Assembly: GCA_900313015.1 (NCBI GenBank)
Contig: OMPR01000014.1
Coordinates: 1 to 64,000 of the forward strand
Length of the DNA: 64,000 nt
Source: Rhodobacteraceae bacterium EL53
GTDB lineage: Bacteria > Pseudomonadota > Alphaproteobacteria > Rhodobacterales > Rhodobacteraceae
Reading direction: 5' to 3'
The notes below the pieces were generated by a model. That model saw nothing but the letters and a program-made list of their open reading frames with translations. It was not told the DNA's origin and did no database searches. Positions 44,756-53,183 of the stretch are shown here, one piece after another. The translations under genes and the position numbers were made by a program. The first letter of the stretch is position 1; each line of letters starts with the position of its first letter.

Positions 44756-45925
44756 ATGGACCATGCACGTGGTCCCTTAGGCATGGGTACAAATTTACCG
44801 CAGATTGTTAGATCCGGATTTGTTGATTGCCACCGAGAAGACGCGGTTGAAGAGCTTGCCAAAGCTTTGCAGCCCGGTGACCTGTCGTTGGTCGTCTTGT
44901 TCTTGTCCCCAAATACAGATGTGACGCGCCTGATCGATCAGGCGCAACGCACTTTTGCCCCCGCCCAGGTGGTTGGGTGCACCACTGCTGGGGAAATCTC
45001 AAACGCGGGTTACACGGAATCCGAAATCGTAGCACTGGGTTTCCCGCGCTCTTATTTTGATGCCCGTGTCATATTGGTCGAAGATCTGGACGATTATGAC
45101 AGCCACAGCCTGAACGAACAGATGATTAAAAATCGCAACCAGATGGCGCGCGTAACGCCAGATTGGGAATCCGATTTCACGTTCCTGCTTATCGATGGGC
45201 TGTCGACCAAAGAGGACACGTTGACCGCAGAATTGGCAATTGGACTTGGCCCCGTCCCGTTCTTTGGCGGATCTGCTGGCGACGGGACCGATTTTTGTGA
45301 AACCTATGTCCTGCATGGTGGCAAAGCTTATCCCAATGGGGCTGTGTTGATCCAAGTCCGTACCAAATGCCCGATCCGGGTCTTCAAAACCGATCACCTG
45401 ATCCCGACGGAAACACGGATGGTTGTCACTGGGGCCGATCCTGCACGCCGTATTGTTCATGAGATAAACGCCGAACCAGCAGGTCAGGAATATGCGCGGT
45501 TGCTGGGCAAAGATCCAAAGCAGCTCACAACCTTTACCTTTGCAGCCCATCCTGTTGTCGTTCAAATCGGCGAGCAACACCATGTCCGTGCGATCCAACA
45601 GGTCGCAGAGAATGGCGAGATGGTATTCTTTTCGGCCATTGACGAAGGTGTGGTGCTAACGCTTGCAGAACCCGAAAATATGGTCACCCATCTACAGCGA
45701 GAAATGCAGGCGCTATCCCAGCCCGAAAGCCCAGACATTATTCTGTCTTGTGATTGTATCCTGAGGCGCCTTGAAGCGCAGCAAACACAGGTTGCAACTG
45801 ATCTGTCGCGGATTCTGACCGAAAATCGTGCGGTTGGGTTTTCGACGTACGGCGAACAAATTCATGCCATGCACGTCAACCACACTTTGACTGGGGTAGC
45901 GATCTACCCACCTGACGAGGACTGA
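44756..45925 (+). CDS. FIST-domain sensory protein
   Basis: A 389-residue protein with FIST_N (about residues 30-215) and FIST_C (about 230-375) domains, ATG after GGGGAGGGGC. FIST proteins are cytoplasmic sensory partners of kinases; a similar FIST gene sits next to the kinase ErcS' in pseudomonad ethanol-oxidation loci. Motifs include VVGCTTAGEISNAGY and FFGGSAGDG. The following kinase gene begins 4 bases after the stop, so the two are co-expressed and probably interact. Confidence 0.88.
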   Translation: MDHARGPLGMGTNLPQIVRSGFVDCHREDAVEELAKALQPGDLSLVVLFLSPNTDVTRLIDQAQRTFAPAQVVGCTTAGEISNAGYTESEIVALGFPRSYFDARVILVEDLDDYDSHSLNEQMIKNRNQMARVTPDWESDFTFLLIDGLSTKEDTLTAELAIGLGPVPFFGGSAGDGTDFCETYVLHGGKAYPNGAVLIQVRTKCPIRVFKTDHLIPTETRMVVTGADPARRIVHEINAEPAGQEYARLLGKDPKQLTTFTFAAHPVVVQIGEQHHVRAIQQVAENGEMVFFSAIDEGVVLTLAEPENMVTHLQREMQALSQPESPDIILSCDCILRRLEAQQTQVATDLSRILTENRAVGFSTYGEQIHAMHVNHTLTGVAIYPPDED

Positions 45926-45929
45926 TTTA

Positions 45930-48137
45930 ATGGGGCACGATCTGATCAACCCCGCCGATAGCCTTGAACGCCAAAACGAAAAGCTGCTCAAGATCACAGA
46001 GACCCTGATGCGGCGGGTGGAACAAAACTTTGATACCTCTGGTGCGGCTTACACGCAATTTCAGCGTGCGGTCATGCTCGAAGAAGAGGTGCGCACCAGA
46101 ACCAGCGAACTGGAACGCGCACTCGACCTGCTCAATACCTCCAATTCGAAACTGGCCCTCGCTAACGCTGAAACCGAAGCGGCGCGCGCGAACCTCGCCA
46201 ACGCAATTGAGACCATTCAAGAAGGGTTTGCTCTGTTCAACCCTCAGGATGAAATGGTCATGTGCAACACCCGATTTGGCAAGCACATGCTGGACATTTA
46301 TTCCCTCTTCAAACCTGGCATGACGTTCGAAGAATATGTGCATTTGGTAAGTGTCAGCCCGTTTCTTTCGCTCTCCGAAGGGGAAACACCAGAAAGTTGG
46401 GCCGCCTACCGCATGTCCCGTCACAAAGACAATCATGCCGTGTTCAATGTACAGATGGCTGGCAGCAGATGGTTGCAAGTCAGTGAACACCGGACCCCAG
46501 ACCGGGGCACCGTGATTTTGCAAACCGATATCACGGACATGATGCGCCTCGAACGGCGCGAACGGGAACGGTTGCTAGATGATCAGGCCCATCTGATCAA
46601 AGCAACGCTAGAACACCTCAACCAGGGGATTTGCATATTCGACGAAAAGGGTCGGTTGGTTGGTTGGAACCGTCGCACCGGCGAACTGCTGGCGCTTGAG
46701 GCAAACAAGCTGCAGCTCGGGACATACTTCGCAACCCTGTATGACCAAATTCGCAACGACCTGCGGTTTCACGACGAAGATGATCCAAATATGGTCGAGC
46801 AATGGGTGGCTAGTAACTCGAAACGCGCGCCTTTGTCGTTCGAACTGGGTCTTGGTAACGACCGCACGCTTGCCGTCTTTGCCCAGCAAATGCCCGATCG
46901 CGGCTTTGTCATGAGCTTTACCGACGTAACCGCCGAACGCACCGCGGTTCGCGCCATTTCCCAAGTGAACGAAACCTTGGAAAAACGCGTCGCCGAACGC
47001 ACGCTAGAGCTAGAAGACGCGCTGTCAGAGGCAGAGCGGGCGAACGCCTCCAAATCCCGGTTTGTGGCCGCGGCCAGTCATGATCTGCTGCAACCGCTTT
47101 CAGCTGCTAAGCTTTATGTCGCGTCGTTGGAAACCGAACTCGACACCCCCGACCTGATTGATCGCGCACAGAAAGCCGGCAATGCCTTGGTCAGCGTCGA
47201 AGGAATCCTGAGCGCCCTATTGGACATTTCGAAACTGGATTCAGGTCAGGCTTTTGTCGACATATCTTCTTTCTCACTCAAAGATATCCTGACCCAACTC
47301 CATGACGAGCTGCAGCCTTTGGCAGTTCAAAAAGGGTTGGAATTCAACTTGGTATTTTCCGGTGCCGTGGTTCAAAGCGACGCCTCATTCCTGCGCCGCA
47401 TCCTGCAAAATCTAGCCTCCAATGCCGTGCGTTATACCGAAACGGGTAAAGTGTTGATCGGGGTCCGCAACCAAAAGAAATCAGTTCGGATCGAAGTGTG
47501 GGACACCGGCCCCGGCATCCCTGAGGATCAACAAGGCAAGGTATTTGACGAATTCCATCGCCTCGATACCTTTGCCAGCCCTGCCGAGGGGATGGGTCTG
47601 GGACTTGCAATCGTGGATCGGGCCTGTCGTTTGCTCAACTATCCCCTACACCTGAACTCGACTGTGGACAGGGGCACGTGTTTCGCAATCGAAGTCCCCC
47701 GCGCCGCGTCTTCGGAAACTTGGACAGCCCCTGCCCCCATTGGCCAATCTGGCTCGGACGTCTGCATGGAACACAAAATTGCTGTGCTGATCGAAAACGA
47801 TGCCGATCTACGGTCAGCCCTGACAATCACGCTTGAGGGATGGGGACTTGATGTCCTGCCCTGCGCCAGCTTAGCCGAAGCGCAGGATCTGTTGACTGCG
47901 ATCGACATCGCGCCGGATGTCATCGTTGCCGATTATCAATTGGATGACCAAGCATTGGGAACAACCGCGATTGCCGACCTGCGTGGTCGATATGGGAACA
48001 TTCCGTCCTGCATTGTAACCGCCAATCGATCCCCGGATCTTGTTGGCCAGTGCGAAAAAGAAGCAACAAAGCTTATTTACAAGCCCATTGATCCGATACG
48101 TCTGCGCGGCTTCTTGGAACAAGTATTACACGGTTAA
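45930..48137 (+). CDS. Hybrid histidine kinase (NahK/ErcS'-like)
   Basis: A 735-residue soluble kinase without membrane helices. An N-terminal coiled coil (about 15-90) is followed by two PAS-like domains, a second coiled coil, the HisKA domain with His384 in SHDLLQP, a HATPase with NLASNAVRYT and GMGLGLAIVDRA, and a C-terminal receiver with VIVADYQLDD. The layout matches NahK/ErcS' proteins. Its cytoplasmic location and FIST neighbour suggest it senses an internal metabolite. The stop overlaps the convergent DUF779 stop in TTAA. Confidence 0.9.
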   Translation: MGHDLINPADSLERQNEKLLKITETLMRRVEQNFDTSGAAYTQFQRAVMLEEEVRTRTSELERALDLLNTSNSKLALANAETEAARANLANAIETIQEGFALFNPQDEMVMCNTRFGKHMLDIYSLFKPGMTFEEYVHLVSVSPFLSLSEGETPESWAAYRMSRHKDNHAVFNVQMAGSRWLQVSEHRTPDRGTVILQTDITDMMRLERRERERLLDDQAHLIKATLEHLNQGICIFDEKGRLVGWNRRTGELLALEANKLQLGTYFATLYDQIRNDLRFHDEDDPNMVEQWVASNSKRAPLSFELGLGNDRTLAVFAQQMPDRGFVMSFTDVTAERTAVRAISQVNETLEKRVAERTLELEDALSEAERANASKSRFVAAASHDLLQPLSAAKLYVASLETELDTPDLIDRAQKAGNALVSVEGILSALLDISKLDSGQAFVDISSFSLKDILTQLHDELQPLAVQKGLEFNLVFSGAVVQSDASFLRRILQNLASNAVRYTETGKVLIGVRNQKKSVRIEVWDTGPGIPEDQQGKVFDEFHRLDTFASPAEGMGLGLAIVDRACRLLNYPLHLNSTVDRGTCFAIEVPRAASSETWTAPAPIGQSGSDVCMEHKIAVLIENDADLRSALTITLEGWGLDVLPCASLAEAQDLLTAIDIAPDVIVADYQLDDQALGTTAIADLRGRYGNIPSCIVTANRSPDLVGQCEKEATKLIYKPIDPIRLRGFLEQVLHG

Positions 48138-48484
48138 CGCATACAAATGTCAGACCGGGTCAAGAACCGCCGCCCCGTTCCGTTTTCCAGCGAAAACATC
48201 CCGCCAATCCCGTCGATCGCATCAATCGTCAGATCGGTATGTTTCCAACGCGCGTATTGATCTGCATTCATGTAAAAGGGCACCGCCCCAATTTCACCGA
48301 TCAAAACATCCTGATCACCAATGATATAATCGCCCTGTTCAAACAACATCGGTGCCGATCCATCGCAGCACCCACCCGATTGATGAAAAAGCAGGTCATG
48401 TCCGACCCGCTCTTTGATTGATCCGATCAATTCAAGCGCCGCTGGTGTAGCAGAAACGGTCATTTGTGCGGGGTCGTCGGTCAT
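48134..48484 (-). CDS. DUF779 protein
   Basis: A 116-residue protein of a family that is known to accompany aldehyde dehydrogenases of the ExaC/AcoD type. Motif HQSGGCCDGSAPMLF carries a Cys-Cys pair, suggesting redox or metal chemistry. ATG 48484 has AGGA upstream. It lies downstream of the aldehyde dehydrogenase on the same strand. Function is not established; it probably supports or protects the dehydrogenase. Confidence 0.85.
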   Translation of the reverse strand: MTDDPAQMTVSATPAALELIGSIKERVGHDLLFHQSGGCCDGSAPMLFEQGDYIIGDQDVLIGEIGAVPFYMNADQYARWKHTDLTIDAIDGIGGMFSLENGTGRRFLTRSDICMR

Positions 48485-48550
48485 CACAAAAATCCTACAA
48501 CAAAGTGAAACCAGCCCCGCGAAAGACGCAGGGCTGGCGAAACAAAGGTC

Positions 48551-50095
48551 TTAGAAGAAACCCAAAGCATTTGGGCTGTAGGACACCAACAAGTTTTTGG
48601 TCTGGCGGTAGTGATCCAACATCATTTTGTGGTTCTCTCGCCCGATGCCGGACTGCTTATATCCCCCAAACGCGGCGTGCGCCGGATACGCATGATAGCA
48701 GTTGGTCCAAACCCGACCCGCCTGAATTTCACGCCCCATCCGGAAGGCACGCGCGCCATCCCGCGTCCAAACACCAGCGCCCAAACCATAGAGCGTGTCG
48801 TTGGCAATTTCCAAAGCTTCGGCTTCGTCTTTGAATGTCGTTACCGACAGAACAGGGCCAAAGATCTCTTCCTGAAAGATGCGCATCTTGTTGTCGCCCT
48901 TAAAGACGGTGGGCTCGATATAGTTGCCGCCTTCGAGACCACCCAGATTGGCTACGTTACCGCCGGTCAACAGTTCCGCACCTTCATCTTTGCCCAATTG
49001 CAGATAAGACGCGATCTTCTCTTTCTGTTCGACCGAGGCCTGTGCACCGATCATGGTGTCCATCGCAAGCGGGTTGCCCTGCTTGACGGCTTTGACCCGT
49101 TCGATGGCACGACCAATGAAATCATCATAAATGGATTCCTGGATCAACGCCCGGCTCGGACAGGTACACACCTCACCTTGGTTGAGCGCAAACATTGTGA
49201 ACCCTTCAAGGCACTTGTCAAAATACGCATCATCTGCGGACATGATGTCTTCGAAGAAGATGTTCGGCGACTTGCCCCCCAATTCCAGCGTGACCGGGAT
49301 CAGGTTCTGCGATGCATACTGCATAATCAGACGGCCTGTTGTGGTCTCACCAGTGAATGCAATTTTGGCAATTCTGTTTGAGCTGGCCAATGGCTTGCCC
49401 GCTTCCAGACCAAACCCGTTGACGATGTTCAAAACGCCGGCAGGCAGCACGTCTGCGATCAATTCCATCAACACCAAGATCGACGCCGGTGTCTGCTCAG
49501 CAGGCTTCATCACCACACAGTTGCCAGCCGCCAATGCAGGCGCCAGTTTCCACACCGCCATCAACAGCGGGAAGTTCCACGGAATGATCTGGCCGACGAC
49601 GCCCAATGGCTCGGGGATGTGATAGGCATAGGTGTCGCCATCAATTTCCGAAATGCCACCTTCTTCGGCGCGGATACAACCCGCAAAGTACCGCCAGTGG
49701 TCAATGCACAGGGCAACGTCAGCAGCAATCGATTCACGGATCGGCTTACCATTATCCAAGGTTTCTGCCGCCGCCAGTTTCTGACTGTTGGTTTCCATAA
49801 TGTCGGCGATTTTCAGCAGCGCATTTGACCGTTCAGTCGTCGACGTTTTTCCCCATGCGGGAAAGGCCGCGTGTGCAGCGTCCAACGCAGCGTTAACATC
49901 ATCAGCGTTGGATCTGGCGATTTCACAAATCACTTCACCGGTAATTGGCGTCGTGTTCTCAAAATACTGACCCGAGCGCGGCTCAACAAATTCACCGTTG
50001 ATAAAATTGCCATAACGGGCGCGAAATGGAAACTCGACCTCCAGATGTGACGTATCCAGTGCGGCGCTGATATTCCGAGTAGTTTGAATGTTCAT
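48551..50095 (-). CDS. exaC: NAD-dependent acetaldehyde/aldehyde dehydrogenase (ExaC-like)
   Basis: A 514-residue ALDH, the cytoplasmic second step of alcohol oxidation. Motifs: [26 protein letters not shown] with the general-base Glu, and [11 protein letters not shown] with catalytic Cys310. The CTCPSR sequence and length match ExaC/AcoD. ATG 50095 follows GGGAGGA at six bases; the 15 codons upstream are not needed. Two adjacent operators lie about 120-150 bases upstream. Confidence 0.92.
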   Translation of the reverse strand: MNIQTTRNISAALDTSHLEVEFPFRARYGNFINGEFVEPRSGQYFENTTPITGEVICEIARSNADDVNAALDAAHAAFPAWGKTSTTERSNALLKIADIMETNSQKLAAAETLDNGKPIRESIAADVALCIDHWRYFAGCIRAEEGGISEIDGDTYAYHIPEPLGVVGQIIPWNFPLLMAVWKLAPALAAGNCVVMKPAEQTPASILVLMELIADVLPAGVLNIVNGFGLEAGKPLASSNRIAKIAFTGETTTGRLIMQYASQNLIPVTLELGGKSPNIFFEDIMSADDAYFDKCLEGFTMFALNQGEVCTCPSRALIQESIYDDFIGRAIERVKAVKQGNPLAMDTMIGAQASVEQKEKIASYLQLGKDEGAELLTGGNVANLGGLEGGNYIEPTVFKGDNKMRIFQEEIFGPVLSVTTFKDEAEALEIANDTLYGLGAGVWTRDGARAFRMGREIQAGRVWTNCYHAYPAHAAFGGYKQSGIGRENHKMMLDHYRQTKNLLVSYSPNALGFF

Positions 50096-50214
50096 GTCAT
50101 TCCTCCCTTCAATGTGTTCAAGAAAGGCAACGATGTCCAAGCCCCCAACTCTAAAGTGTCAGGCACCCGGTTCGGTGCTGAGGTCACCATAAAAATCGCA
50201 TCTGTCAGAGGGTA

Positions 50215-50230
50215 TTGGACCTTGGTCGTT
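50215..50230 (-). promoter_or_regulatory. 7-2-7 operator, site E1
   Basis: On the minus strand AACGACC-AA-GGTCCAA, sharing its right heptamer and following T with site B. It is 120 bases upstream of the aldehyde dehydrogenase start. Confidence 0.65.
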
Positions 50231-50245
50231 GCGACTTAGGTCTAA
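50230..50245. promoter_or_regulatory. 7-2-7 operator, site E2
   Basis: TGCGACT-TA-GGTCTAA on the plus strand, abutting E1 (one shared base) and similar to the site at 31748. The pair forms a tandem array, as often seen where NarL-type proteins bind cooperatively. The rest of 50096-50482 shows no gene. Confidence 0.55.
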
Positions 50246-50482
50246 ACGAAAGGAAGCTAATCCCCTCTTTGGTATATATTTATTGCATCACAAAAAGACC
50301 TTTGACGCAGCAGATCAATACCGTGCCGTCACGTCGAAATCGAAGTGCTTGAAGCTCTGGCGATCACCTGTTTAACTCAAGCCAAATGGGTCAAATGGCT
50401 TTTGATTTAGCACCTTACCCATCAAAGATACGGATCTCTGGCACTTGAATACAAAGCAGTCACATTCAAACGGAAATCAATA

Positions 50483-50953
50483 ATGAGCGCGCATATCTCT
50501 TGGGATCTTCCAGTCCCTTTCACCGTGGTTTTTGACGTTCAGCCGGACGACATTGATGCGTACGATCATGTCAACAACACTGTCTATCTGCGCTGGATAG
50601 ATGCAATCGCTTGGGCGCACTCAGACGCAGCCGGGATGACAACCGCATATTGCCAAAGCATTGGCAAAGGCTTTGCCGTTCACAGACACGAGATTGATTA
50701 CCTTAAATCCGCGCACTTGGGCGACCGGGTGCATGTGTCCACATGGATCGTCAAAATGGACGGGAAACTGCGGTCTGACCGTCGGTTCCAAATCGTCAGA
50801 GAACAAACTGGTGAAACTTTGGTGCGCGCGCGAACTGAATACATCTGCACGGATCTTAAGTCAGGCCGCCCGACCCGCATTCCCGACGCGTTCAAAACCG
50901 CCTATCGCGTTGATCCGCGTATCCAAGAGGCCGTAGCTGCGTCGGAGCAATAA
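50483..50953 (+). CDS. Hotdog-fold acyl-CoA thioesterase
   Basis: A 156-residue 4HBT-type thioesterase with FDVQPDDIDAYDHVNN (the D-x-x-x-H-x-N active-site stretch) and the AVHRHEIDYLKSAHLGD core. It is divergent from the aldehyde dehydrogenase and stands alone. RBS is weak (GAAATC). Related in fold, not in close sequence, to the gene at 2197. Confidence 0.85.
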   Translation: MSAHISWDLPVPFTVVFDVQPDDIDAYDHVNNTVYLRWIDAIAWAHSDAAGMTTAYCQSIGKGFAVHRHEIDYLKSAHLGDRVHVSTWIVKMDGKLRSDRRFQIVREQTGETLVRARTEYICTDLKSGRPTRIPDAFKTAYRVDPRIQEAVAASEQ

Positions 50954-51066
50954 ACACCCACCCCATTGGTCCTAGGTCAACGACCTCTTTTAGGGCTGCA
51001 AGTTCTGTATTACAAAGGTGATCGCTGGGCGTGGCCCTGAAATTTGACACAACGACGGATCCGAAA

Positions 51067-51798
51067 ATGGCACAGACAAAACTCACGATCGGCATCCTCG
51101 AAACCGGGCGCCCTCCAGAAGAGCTCAAGCAAGTCTATGGGGATTATCCCGGCATGGTGGCCTCGTGGCTTGGCGACTTAGACGCCAACTTTGTCAGCTA
51201 TCCTGTTCTGGACAATGAACTCCCCCCCTCCCCGATCGAAGCGGATCTTTGGGTCATTACCGGATCCAAATTCGGAGCCTATGAGGATCATCCATGGATC
51301 CCCCCGCTGGAAGATTTCATTCGGGCCTGTAAGCAAGAGAATGTCATGATGTTTGGCATTTGTTTTGGCCACCAGATGATCGCTCAGGCGTTGGGAGGCG
51401 TTGTGCGTAAATCGACCAAAGGCTGGGGATTGGGCGTACACGAATACGACTTCAAAAACTGGCCCTCAGAGTTGGGTCAACAACCGCATAACCTTGCGAT
51501 CCAAGCCTACCATCAGGATCAGGTGGAAGAGATCCCGGACGGGGCCGAAGTCCTTGCAAGTTCGCCTTTCTGCGAAGCGGCGGCGTTATGGTATCCGGGG
51601 TTTGCAATCACGGTTCAAGGGCACCCTGAATTTGCCAAACCCTACGCAAGTGCCTTGCTAGAAAGCCGCCGGGGCACCGTGCTGAGTGATAAGGACGTCG
51701 ATCAGGGGCAGGAAAACATGGCAATCGCAGACAACCGCGCGTCGATTGCAACCCTTGTTGGCCAAATTCTGCGTAACAAACAAAGCCAGATGGCCTGA
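51067..51798 (+). CDS. Class I glutamine amidotransferase
   Basis: A 243-residue GMP-synthase-like GATase: nucleophile Cys99 in FGICFGHQ, and His186 and Glu188 in VQGHPEF complete the triad. It lacks a synthetase domain. ATG 51067 has GGA upstream; a GTG at 51031 is the alternative. It is convergent with an amine oxidase and glutamine-synthetase-like gene. Its nucleophile loop (GICFGHQM) is GuaA-like rather than like PuuD, so I do not assign gamma-glutamyl-GABA hydrolysis with confidence. Confidence 0.85.
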   Translation: MAQTKLTIGILETGRPPEELKQVYGDYPGMVASWLGDLDANFVSYPVLDNELPPSPIEADLWVITGSKFGAYEDHPWIPPLEDFIRACKQENVMMFGICFGHQMIAQALGGVVRKSTKGWGLGVHEYDFKNWPSELGQQPHNLAIQAYHQDQVEEIPDGAEVLASSPFCEAAALWYPGFAITVQGHPEFAKPYASALLESRRGTVLSDKDVDQGQENMAIADNRASIATLVGQILRNKQSQMA

Positions 51799-51804
51799 AC
51801 TTAA

Positions 51805-51829
51805 ATCTGGTGCCCACAAGGCACCAGAT
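51805..51829. terminator. Bidirectional hairpin
   Basis: Perfect 10-bp stem ATCTGGTGCC / GGCACCAGAT with a 5-base loop between the convergent stops of the GATase and the FAD oxidoreductase. T-runs are weak. Confidence 0.65.
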
Positions 51830-51842
51830 CAAATGCCGGGAA

Positions 51843-53150
51843 TTATAATCGGTCGCGCAGGCTAAACCACAGCATCGCCAAGACCAGCAAAGGCCCACGC
51901 AACGCAACGCCCCCCGGAAAACGCGTTGTCGGAACAGATGCCATCACATCAAACCGTTCAGCCTGGCCCGCAATCGTTTCTGCAACGATCTGTCCAGCCA
52001 AAGTGGCCATCGCAACGCCATGTCCAGAGAACCCCGATAGGCTGAGGATATTTCCATTCAGCCGCTCAAAATGCGGCATCCGATTCATTGTGATCCCCAA
52101 GGTTCCCCCCCACGCATGATCAACACGCACGTCGGAAAGTTGTGGGAAAATCTCTAACATCGGCTTGCGCACGGCGGCCGCAATATCTGTTGGGAACTTG
52201 TATCCGTAGCTTTCTGTCCCGCCAAAGAGCAGCCTGTGATCATCGGAAAACCGGAAATAGTTGACCACAAATTTACTGTCCGCCACCGCGTGATTGTTCC
52301 GGATCAAACTCTCTTGCCGGTCCGGGCTCAGCGGCTCTGTCGCGATGACAAAGTTATTGATCGGCATGACCCGTTCAGCGACATGAGAGTTCAACCGACC
52401 AAGATACCCATTGCAGCCCAACACAACAAAGTCTGCGGTTATCTTTGCCTGATCGGTTGTCACCCGCGCGGGTGTTGATTCAAAAACGCTTTCAACCTTG
52501 GATTCTTCGAAAATCCGAACACCGGCAGCTTTGGCCATCCGCGCAAGACCCAGAACAAACTGCAACGGGTCAATGTGCCCAGCATCCTCGTAGATACTGC
52601 CGCCGTGATAGGCTGGGGAATTGACCAGATGGCGCAGCTCGTCCCGATCCAGTGCACGAATGCCCTGATAATCATAGGTGTCCTGTAAATGACGTACATA
52701 ATCGTGGCTATGTTGTACATTTCGCGCGCGGTGATCCGCATGAATGATGCCATCATGGAAATCCGCATGAACAAGGTCTGATTTAGACAGGTCCCGTACC
52801 AAATCGACCGATTGACGCGCAATCGCCCACAAGGCGCGCGCGTTCTCGAGCCCAACCAGATCTTCTAACTCGTCCTGCTCACTGCGCTGGCCTTGCCCGA
52901 CCTGCCCGCCATTACGCCCGGATGCCCCAAAGCCGAGACGTTGTGCCTCAAGCAAAATGACATCGTATCCACGCTGCGCTAGATGCAACGCAGACGAAAG
53001 CCCCATGAAGCCCCCACCAACCACGCACACATCACAGGTCAAATCACCCTGCGCGCTTGGGAACCGGTCAAGCGCATTCGCCCCTGCGTTTATTGCATAA
53101 AAAGAGTCAGGGTACTGACCCTGTTTGTCGTTGGCTGTGAGCAAGTCCAT
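51843..53150 (-). CDS. FAD-dependent amine oxidase (PuuB-like)
   Basis: A 435-residue DAO-family flavoprotein. The dinucleotide-binding motif VVGGGFMGLSSALHLAQRG is near residue 42; GFGASGRNGGQVGQGQ is typical of gamma-glutamylputrescine oxidase and relatives. It would oxidise a glutamylated amine to an aldehyde. It follows the glutamine-synthetase-like gene by 33 bases on the same strand, the usual puu partnership. A role with spermidine or another amine is equally possible. Confidence 0.86.
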   Translation of the reverse strand: MDLLTANDKQGQYPDSFYAINAGANALDRFPSAQGDLTCDVCVVGGGFMGLSSALHLAQRGYDVILLEAQRLGFGASGRNGGQVGQGQRSEQDELEDLVGLENARALWAIARQSVDLVRDLSKSDLVHADFHDGIIHADHRARNVQHSHDYVRHLQDTYDYQGIRALDRDELRHLVNSPAYHGGSIYEDAGHIDPLQFVLGLARMAKAAGVRIFEESKVESVFESTPARVTTDQAKITADFVVLGCNGYLGRLNSHVAERVMPINNFVIATEPLSPDRQESLIRNNHAVADSKFVVNYFRFSDDHRLLFGGTESYGYKFPTDIAAAVRKPMLEIFPQLSDVRVDHAWGGTLGITMNRMPHFERLNGNILSLSGFSGHGVAMATLAGQIVAETIAGQAERFDVMASVPTTRFPGGVALRGPLLVLAMLWFSLRDRL

Positions 53151-53183
53151 ATCACACCTCTGTTCGTCTGGTTCAGCGCAAGA

